Positions 43,646 through 49,401 of a stretch of DNA of 49,401 bases are shown here, piece after piece. The notes below the pieces were generated by a model, which ran no database searches, was not told where the DNA came from, and worked only from the letters and a program-made list of their open reading frames with translations. The translations under genes and the position numbers were made by a program. How positions within the stretch are numbered: the stretch's first letter is position 1; each line of letters begins with the position of its first letter. The stretch spans positions 1 to 49,401 of the forward strand of contig JAHFSX010000045.1 of assembly GCA_023269675.1 (NCBI GenBank), given 5' to 3'. The stretch is from Verrucomicrobiota bacterium. Its GTDB lineage: Bacteria > Verrucomicrobiota > Kiritimatiellia > RFP12 > UBA1067.

Positions 43646-43873
43646 TCAGGCTGATTTAATCGCGTCCCAGTTCATGTACAGCAACGCGGTAATAACGACC
43701 AGCATCACCGTGGCGACGATAGCGCAGACCCCGCCGATCATGTCGCTCGAACCGGAGGACTGAGCCGCAAGCTCATTCGCCGGGTTACGCAGACGCGCGG
43801 AAATAAAGGCGCCGCCGCCTGCGGACTTGGCTTCCTCGGGGGCCGCCTCATTCGAAGATTTCTTCAGTTTCAT
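43646..43873 (-). CDS. Small single-pass membrane protein, 75 aa
   Basis: The sequence begins with a basic, charged segment (MKLKKSSNEAAPEEA) and has one membrane helix (GGVCAIVATVMLVVITALLY, residues 47-66), then a short polar tail. I do not recognise the family. It lies 29 bp upstream of the rhomboid start on the same strand, so it may be co-transcribed with it. No strong ribosome site is visible. Confidence 0.65.
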   Translation of the reverse strand: MKLKKSSNEAAPEEAKSAGGGAFISARLRNPANELAAQSSGSSDMIGGVCAIVATVMLVVITALLYMNWDAIKSA

Positions 43874-43916
43874 GAGTGTCAATTTACCAAAACTCGGCCG
43901 CGTTGAGTAGCGGATT

Positions 43917-46115
43917 TTACAGGGACCGGAGTTTCTTTTCGATCAGGGTCTCGGCCAGCGCCACGCCGGCGGGGGTCAGCATGCCGTTCCTCACGAGCGG
44001 CTCGCCGGCACCCGCCGTGCGGAAGGCCGTGAACAAGTCCACCGTCTCCACCCCGTGGGCGTCCGCCACCCGCACCACGATCTCGGCATAGGTCCGGGCC
44101 TCGGCCGCATGGCGGCAAGGCGCGTCGCCCGGCTCGCACCCGCAACCGGTCAACACGTCAAAGACGGGCGGCACCACCAGCAGCACGCGCGGGCGTGCAC
44201 AGGCCGGCCCCGACAGCAGCCCGGTCATCGCGGCCAGCCGCCGCTCGAAGCCCGCAGTCCCGCCCTCGCGGCTCACCCCCAGGAACGAGGGCGCGTAAAT
44301 GATGGCCGCAGCGGGCAGCGCCGGCTTCACCGCCACAAACGGCAGCAGGAGCGCCATGCCGGAAGCGGCCTCGCTCTGCTCCACGGCCCGCACATCCACC
44401 ACCCGCCACCGCTCCTGCGCCGCCCGACCTTCGGCTTGTCCGTTCCCCATCCCCTCTCCGGCATACACGAACCCGTCCAAAAACACCACGTTCCCGGCCA
44501 CCGCGTCCTCGTCCGTGTCCCACATGGCCGGTTCGCCGCGCGAAGCCTTGGAAGCGACCAACACCACGAACTCGCCTCCCGCCTTGAGCGTCTCGCCCGA
44601 CACCGCGTCCGGCAGCACCTCGAACGGTTCGGGGACGAACCGCACACGGCCTTGGCTGATCTCGGCCCCGCAGTGCCGCAGCGACCAAGATACCCGCGCC
44701 ACGCTACCCGCCTCCATTTCAGCCAGGTAGACGCGCGCCCACCCCTTATCGGTGACCACCCGGTCCACCCGGTTGCTGCTCTGCCCCGACGCCCATTGAA
44801 TCTCGGTGGACAGCTCATACGCCAAGCCGTCCGCCGCCGAGGTCCGCACGCGGATGATCGGGTGCACGCGGTCATCCGCATAGCACACCGCCGGCACCCC
44901 CGTGATCCGCGAGGTCACCTCATACTCCGACCACACCGGCCCGTCGTACGTCAGTTCCGTTTCGTAGGCCGCCGCTTCGCCGCTCTGCGCCTGCGCCCGC
45001 ACGCTCAGCGGCTCCGGCATCTCGGACGTGCGCAGCGTGGCCGAGACCTTGGCCCCTTCGCCGAGCTCGCGATGGCCGACCTGCCAGCGCGTGACATGAT
45101 TGGTGCCCCAGCAGGACGAAGCGTCTTCGAAGGTGAACGGCACAAACACGTCCCGCACCCCCGCGAACCGGTAGGCGCAGCCGCTTTCGGCGGTGGCAAA
45201 GGCGTGGACGCGCCGGTCGCGCCGCTCCCACCGTCCGGTCCGCAGATCGCCGCCCGTGATCATGACCACGTTGGTGGCCACGCCGGGCTCGCCTGCGCGC
45301 TTCCAGGCCAGGCCGGTGTCGATCTCCTGGCGGCAGACGGTGCGCACCTGCACGCGGCGCAACCCGGCGCTCAGCGGCAGCTCCTGCCCGGCGGTCCACT
45401 TGTCGTAGGGCTGATTGGCCGGATGCTCCAGCACCGGCTTGCCGTCCAGCAGCAGCCAGGCCGGCGCGACGCCCGCCAGGCCGAACAGGTACTTCCCGTC
45501 CGTCGGCACCAGCAGCCACGTCTGCAGATCCACGAGATGGCTCTTGCGCGTCCAGTCGCCGTGGAACCAGCTCTTGAAGCTCGTCCCGAGCTTGCCGAAC
45601 TCCGCGACCGTAAACCACTCCGGCTTGGTGTCGCACCGCGTCTCCAGCGTCCGCAGGTCCGCCAGCGTCGCCGGAAAGTCCATGCCCGCCGTCCGCCGCG
45701 CGCACCCCCGCAGCGGGGCGGGATCGGTCAGCGACGGAGGCCCGGCCACGAGCCGCGCCGCGCCCGGCACCGGATAGATCTTCACCCCTTGGGCGCGCCG
45801 GGCGTCGCGCGCGTCGACCAGCACGGTCGCCGCGGCCGCGTCCACCCAGACCACCCTCGACGCGGCCTCGTTGGTGGCGATGAAAACGCGCACGGCCGCG
45901 ACCGGCTGGTCGCCCACCGTGACCGGCACCTGCACCAGGAAAAAGTCGTCGTCGGCCTTTTCGACGATCAGGCGGCTCGGCGCCTCGGCCACATTCCAGG
46001 CCGGCTTGGGCCGGAAGGCAGGAACCTCCTGCGCGGGTGCGAGCGACGCGAGGACGAACGATGCGACCGCCGCAAGCCACCCTTTGGGCTGTGCGAACCT
46101 GTACGCGCTTTCCAT
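43917..46115 (-). CDS. Large secreted protein, unknown, with PA14-like and degenerate SGNH-like parts
   Basis: The product is about 732 residues. A signal peptide is at residues 12-30 (LAAVASFVLASLAPAQ). Residues about 165-270 (SFKSWFHGDWTRKSH, GKYLFGLAGVAPAWLLLDGK) resemble a PA14 carbohydrate-binding module. The C-terminal 160 residues have an alpha/beta pattern of the SGNH/GDSL type (VVLVASKAS, AAIIYAPSFLGVS, VLLVVPPVFDVL, VETVDLFTAF), but the final block has NGMLTPAG in place of the usual D-x-x-H, so catalysis is doubtful. The ATG at 46115 is the likely start because the signal follows; the frame is open to 46286. Confidence 0.72.
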   Translation of the reverse strand: MESAYRFAQPKGWLAAVASFVLASLAPAQEVPAFRPKPAWNVAEAPSRLIVEKADDDFFLVQVPVTVGDQPVAAVRVFIATNEAASRVVWVDAAAATVLVDARDARRAQGVKIYPVPGAARLVAGPPSLTDPAPLRGCARRTAGMDFPATLADLRTLETRCDTKPEWFTVAEFGKLGTSFKSWFHGDWTRKSHLVDLQTWLLVPTDGKYLFGLAGVAPAWLLLDGKPVLEHPANQPYDKWTAGQELPLSAGLRRVQVRTVCRQEIDTGLAWKRAGEPGVATNVVMITGGDLRTGRWERRDRRVHAFATAESGCAYRFAGVRDVFVPFTFEDASSCWGTNHVTRWQVGHRELGEGAKVSATLRTSEMPEPLSVRAQAQSGEAAAYETELTYDGPVWSEYEVTSRITGVPAVCYADDRVHPIIRVRTSAADGLAYELSTEIQWASGQSSNRVDRVVTDKGWARVYLAEMEAGSVARVSWSLRHCGAEISQGRVRFVPEPFEVLPDAVSGETLKAGGEFVVLVASKASRGEPAMWDTDEDAVAGNVVFLDGFVYAGEGMGNGQAEGRAAQERWRVVDVRAVEQSEAASGMALLLPFVAVKPALPAAAIIYAPSFLGVSREGGTAGFERRLAAMTGLLSGPACARPRVLLVVPPVFDVLTGCGCEPGDAPCRHAAEARTYAEIVVRVADAHGVETVDLFTAFRTAGAGEPLVRNGMLTPAGVALAETLIEKKLRSL

Positions 46116-46377
46116 GCCGGGACGTGTCCCGTCCGCGCACCCTGCCAGCCGAAGCGTCAGGCCGCCTCCCTGAGAGCGCCCGGAGCCGGACGCGCTCAAA
46201 AATCCGACCCCCGCCCCGGTCCTGCGTTGCACACAACGCAGCCTCAGGGCCTCCACACCGCATCCGCTGTATACTCCAGTATTCATGGCTCTTTGCCCGC
46301 CCGTTCAAATCCGTTACGCATCACACGCTTTCCGTTCAAAAACACAAGCTTAACCCTTGCGCATCCCCTTGTCGTTT

Positions 46378-46392
46378 TGGCATGATTTCTGC
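46378..46392 (+). promoter_or_regulatory. Sigma-54-like promoter upstream of the pseudopilin
   Basis: TGGCATGATTTCTGC has the GG and GC dinucleotides with the required 10-nt spacing. RNA would start near 46403, only a few bases before the ATG at 46407, which questions either the promoter or that start. Confidence 0.35.
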
Positions 46393-46406
46393 GAAACAAC
46401 TACGGA

Positions 46407-47258
46407 ATGGATTGCGTGATCATATCAAAGCCGATTGCCTGTGTCTTGGCGGACCGTTCGGTCCGCCCTGAAAATTCTTCGCAGGGCTCATGCCAAACGC
46501 GCCACCCCGGGCGTGCGGCCTTCACCTTGATCGAGCTGCTGGTGGTGATCTGCATCATCGGCATCCTCGGCTCGGCGCTGGTGGTCTCCGTGCAGTCGGG
46601 TTACAAGCAGGCCCGCCAGACGAACTGCAAGTCCAATCTGCGCCAGTTCGGCGTGGCCCTCACCATCTTCCGCGGCGAGCACGAAAACCTGACGCCGGAC
46701 TGGCTTTCCAACCTTTACCCTGACTATGTCGACGACCGCGGCATGTACGTGTGCCGCGCGGACAAGTATAACGGGAGAGGCGACGCGCGACCAAGCGAAT
46801 TGCTGACTCTGATTAAAGGGCGAAACGAGATGGATGCGCCGGCTTTCTATGACAATGAGAAAGGGACGGGCACGACCCGCAACCGAAACATTGAAGCGTG
46901 CAGTTACATGTACGAGTTCTCGGCCGCCCGATCCCCTTGGTCTGTGCCGGGGAAAAGCACCGGCGCCAATTATTTGATGCGAAACTACAAGATGGACCAG
47001 ATGACGTATGGGGACAAAGCGAACTTAGACGCGAACGGGAACCCCATGCCGCATAGCGCGTCCCGCATACCCATTGTCCGCTGCTACCATCATTTTCGTG
47101 ACCAGAAGGTGATCTGCTTTCAAAACTCGGCCGCTGGCGAAAAGCTCTCGAGCACCAAGAAGGACTTCATCACGATCAACGTGGCCTACGCCGGCAACGT
47201 CTTTGTCGGCCCCACCTGGTGGGAAGGCACGATCCATCCCGGCGAATCCCAGCAATAA
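46407..47258 (+). CDS. Type II secretion / type IV pilus-like pseudopilin
   Basis: The product is 283 residues if ATG 46407 is used. The prepilin motif FTLIELLVVICIIGIL begins at residue 39 with Glu at +5 (E43). The residue before the cleavage point is Ala, not the usual Gly, in GRAAF. Beyond the N-terminal helix (AVSLQSGYKQARQTNCKSNL is the helix end region; true order ALVVSVQSGYKQARQ) the body is a globular Gly-rich domain. Such DUF1559/GspG-like proteins are abundant in PVC bacteria. The start is uncertain: an ATG at 46490 with AGGG lies in another frame, and a GGCGGACC-GTTC-GGTCCGCC hairpin is at 46447-46466 inside the leader. Confidence 0.82.
   Translation: MDCVIISKPIACVLADRSVRPENSSQGSCQTRHPGRAAFTLIELLVVICIIGILGSALVVSVQSGYKQARQTNCKSNLRQFGVALTIFRGEHENLTPDWLSNLYPDYVDDRGMYVCRADKYNGRGDARPSELLTLIKGRNEMDAPAFYDNEKGTGTTRNRNIEACSYMYEFSAARSPWSVPGKSTGANYLMRNYKMDQMTYGDKANLDANGNPMPHSASRIPIVRCYHHFRDQKVICFQNSAAGEKLSSTKKDFITINVAYAGNVFVGPTWWEGTIHPGESQQ
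46447..46466 (+). other. 8-bp GC-rich hairpin in the pseudopilin 5' region
   Basis: GGCGGACC-GTTC-GGTCCGCC is a perfect stem with a four-base loop. It lies before the prepilin cleavage motif and either inside the leader peptide coding or in the 5' untranslated region if translation starts later. Confidence 0.5.
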
Positions 47259-47386
47259 AACGGGGAGAAGTGCGTTAGTGCATTCGTTCGTTAGTTCATT
47301 AGTGAAATCGAAGCGCGCTTCCGGATTTTGTAACGACTCACCTGAACCTTTTACCGTATAACCTGAAAACTCCTAAACCCCACTCT

Positions 47387-49401
47387 ATGAAAAACACCCA
47401 CTCCCTCGCGTCGCGTTTCCTGATGGCAACCACCCTGGCGTTTCTGGCCGGCTGCACCAGCCCCAAGGCGCCCCAAGCCCAGCCGGTTCCGCCGCCGGCG
47501 CGCGCCCCGGAGGTGATCGAGGCCGAGCACATCTTCGAGAGCGGGAAGATGCAGGAAGCGATCATCGCCTGCATCGACATCTCGAAGAAAAACCCCGAGG
47601 CGGTCGGGCTGACCGATCTCCAGCAGCGCATCACCGAGAAACTCGCCAACGAACGGATGGCCGCCGCCGAGAAGCGGTCCGAGTCCACCAACAAGCTCTT
47701 GGGCGGCGACGCCAAAGGCTATGCGGTCACCCCCGACTCCTATCACCAGAAGAAGCAGGTCCTCGGCGAGAACACCACCTTGAGGAGCGTGCCCACGTCG
47801 ATGCAGAAGGCGCTCATGGAGCCGATCGACCTCACGCTGGAGAATGCGGACGTCAACGCGATCATCGCGGAAATCAAGAAATCCACCAACATCAACTACA
47901 TCGCCGACAGCGACATTGTCAGCACGAAAAAAATCACGGCCCGGTTTGAGAAAACCCCGCTCATCGAGATGCTGCAGTACTTCGACAAGAACCTCGACAT
48001 CTCGTTCTCGGTCTGCAGCAACCTCGTCTGGATCACGCAGAAGGAAGCCCCGGCCACGGGCGCGGCGCCCATGCAGACGCGCGTCTACCGCCTGCGCAAA
48101 GGCATGGTCGGCTCGGAACTCGGCAAGTCCGTCGCGGGCGTCTCCCTGTTTAAGGGGCCCGAGGAGCGCGGCTCAAGCAACCAGCAGACAACCGAGAAGA
48201 AAGAGAAGCCGGAAGGCAAGGTCGGCCTGCTCGAGGCCGTCGAGCGCTTTGTCCCGCAGCCCGAGGGCGCGGACTTCATCTTCAACGACAAGGTCCACGC
48301 CCTGATCGTGCGGAACTCGGCCGAAAACCTGGCGCTGGTGGAAGATCTCATCACCGCCATGGACGTGCGTCCGCTGCAGGTCCTGATCGAGGCGCGCTTC
48401 ATCACCACCACCGTTTCCGACCTGCGCGATCTGGGCATCGAATGGCTGATCGACAACCGCGGCAACTCGCGCTTCGACAACGGCCAGATCAACGCGCTGG
48501 ATCCGTGGTACAGGGGCAACACCCCCTATCCGGCGGCTCAGCTGCCGCGCGACTCCGTCGCCTCCGGGTCGATGAAGGGCGTCACGGACGCGGGCACCGG
48601 CGGCGGCTCCTTCGCCTATCAGTTCCTGCTCGGAGACACCGCGCTGCAGGCCACGCTGCACGCCCTCGAGAAATCGGGCGACAGCCGCACCGTCGCCGTG
48701 CCGCGCGTCACGACGCTCAACAACCGCGAGGCCAGCTTCCGGGTCGGCCAGGACAACTCCTATTTCGAAGAGGTCGAAACGAGCATCATGACCAGCGGCT
48801 CCAACACCGGCGGCGTCAACGGCGAATCCCGCGACAACGTGACCTATAATTACGACCGCCCCACCATCGTCCAGACCGGCTACTCGCTGATCGTCACGCC
48901 CAGCGTCGGCGCGGACCTCTCCGCCATCAACCTGGTCCTGCGTCCCGAGATCAGCCATCTCGACTCGTGGGAGGAGTACCCCCTGAGCAGCCTGGCCAGT
49001 CAGGATCCCGACAAGAAGGAGCCGACCATCAAGGTGCCGATCATCTCGCGGCAATACATCGAAACCGAGGCGGTCGTGCGCAGCGGCGAGACGATCGTGC
49101 TCGGCGGCCTGGTGGACTCCAACAAATCCGAGGACAACTCCGGCACGCCCTGGATCACCAAGTTGCCGTTGATCGGGGCCCTGTTCAACACCCAAAAGAA
49201 GGAAGAGTCGAACAAGAACATCCTGATCTTCGTGACGGCCACGCTCATCAGCGATGTCGGCGAGGAGCTGATCCCGCTGAACGAATTCGAGCGCTACGGT
49301 CTCAAGGTCCCCGAAGAGGCGAAAGTCCCCGACGTGCTGAAAGAGGCCGCGGCCGCCCGGCCCGGACCCGCCGCCGCGGCGACCCCGGCCCCCGCGGCGG
49401 T
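47387..49401 (+). CDS. Secretin lipoprotein (GspD/PilQ-like), 3' end off the window
   Basis: At least 671 residues. The signal ends in a lipobox (LAFLAGC, C23), so the protein is lipidated. A TPR-like or coiled segment is at 40-90. Residues about 145-215 form an N-domain (LTLENADVNAIIAEIKKS), and FIFNDKVHALIVRNSAENL near 305 is the last N-domain before the gate. The secretin core follows: RPLQVLIEARFI, VAVPRVTTLNNREASF and IVLGGLVDS. It ends in a Pro/Ala-rich tail. Lipidated secretins can reach the outer membrane without a separate pilotin. The upstream pseudopilin suggests a type II secretion or pilus machine, with other parts elsewhere. Confidence 0.92.
   Translation, partial: MKNTHSLASRFLMATTLAFLAGCTSPKAPQAQPVPPPARAPEVIEAEHIFESGKMQEAIIACIDISKKNPEAVGLTDLQQRITEKLANERMAAAEKRSESTNKLLGGDAKGYAVTPDSYHQKKQVLGENTTLRSVPTSMQKALMEPIDLTLENADVNAIIAEIKKSTNINYIADSDIVSTKKITARFEKTPLIEMLQYFDKNLDISFSVCSNLVWITQKEAPATGAAPMQTRVYRLRKGMVGSELGKSVAGVSLFKGPEERGSSNQQTTEKKEKPEGKVGLLEAVERFVPQPEGADFIFNDKVHALIVRNSAENLALVEDLITAMDVRPLQVLIEARFITTTVSDLRDLGIEWLIDNRGNSRFDNGQINALDPWYRGNTPYPAAQLPRDSVASGSMKGVTDAGTGGGSFAYQFLLGDTALQATLHALEKSGDSRTVAVPRVTTLNNREASFRVGQDNSYFEEVETSIMTSGSNTGGVNGESRDNVTYNYDRPTIVQTGYSLIVTPSVGADLSAINLVLRPEISHLDSWEEYPLSSLASQDPDKKEPTIKVPIISRQYIETEAVVRSGETIVLGGLVDSNKSEDNSGTPWITKLPLIGALFNTQKKEESNKNILIFVTATLISDVGEELIPLNEFERYGLKVPEEAKVPDVLKEAAAARPGPAAAATPAPAA

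Noticed and set aside
44055..46385. Plus-strand frame of 776 codons opposite the large secreted protein
   Set aside because: It is His/Arg/Pro rich with no motif, while the minus strand shows a signal peptide and beta-rich domains.

Overview
The window is about 49.4 kb of GC-rich bacterial DNA with long genes, Shine-Dalgarno motifs and many secreted proteins. I infer an anaerobic, polysaccharide-degrading member of the Kiritimatiellota/Verrucomicrobiota (PVC) group. The signs are a formylglycine-type sulfatase, LamG and CotH proteins, autotransporter-associated beta-strand repeats, BspA-type leucine-rich-repeat proteins, a pseudopilin next to a secretin, class III ribonucleotide reductase, a rubredoxin and a flavoredoxin-like protein. 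No rRNA gene is present, so the taxonomy rests on gene content only.

Left part (1-11 kb). A CotH-kinase/lamin-tail surface protein (minus strand, cut by the left edge) diverges from a plus-strand run. That run is a small leader-like ORF, a LamG/beta-propeller/c-type cytochrome protein resembling the hydrazine-synthase-alpha-like family, a Tat-exported sulfatase, a secreted beta-rich protein and a DUF4091/GH123-like glycosidase. Intergenic palindromes separate these genes. Next (11-14.7 kb) come housekeeping genes: an ABC-F ATPase, a spermidine-synthase-like methyltransferase and a GreA/GreB-type factor.

Middle (14.7-35.4 kb). Most genes are on the minus strand: a cupin, a beta-strand-repeat surface protein, two large secreted proteins of glycosidase type, a UPF0178 protein, a DUF481 outer-membrane protein, two BspA-like LRR proteins, a 52-residue rubredoxin, a PL7 alginate lyase, an unknown protein and a flavin reductase. 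Two promoters in this region (beta-strand-repeat gene and large lipoprotein gene) share an identical 18-bp block containing TTGACT. A shorter version precedes the alginate lyase, which suggests coordinated control of part of the polysaccharide-use genes.

Right part (35.4-49.4 kb). A decayed ORF lies behind a good sigma-70 promoter. It is followed by tRNA-Met(CAT) with an intrinsic terminator, then nrdDG behind two NrdR-like boxes spaced 31 bp centre to centre, comF, a nucleotidyltransferase, nadC-coaX (overlapping), a rhomboid protease, a small membrane protein and a large secreted unknown protein. On the plus strand, a pseudopilin gene with a sigma-54-like promoter precedes a secretin lipoprotein gene cut by the right edge.

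Intergenic spaces carry at least two families of short palindromes. In each, the loop is conserved, the stems change in a compensatory way, and copies tend to occur as opposed pairs. There is also a roughly 98-bp imperfect palindrome. I found no CRISPR array, transposase, phage genes or rRNA.
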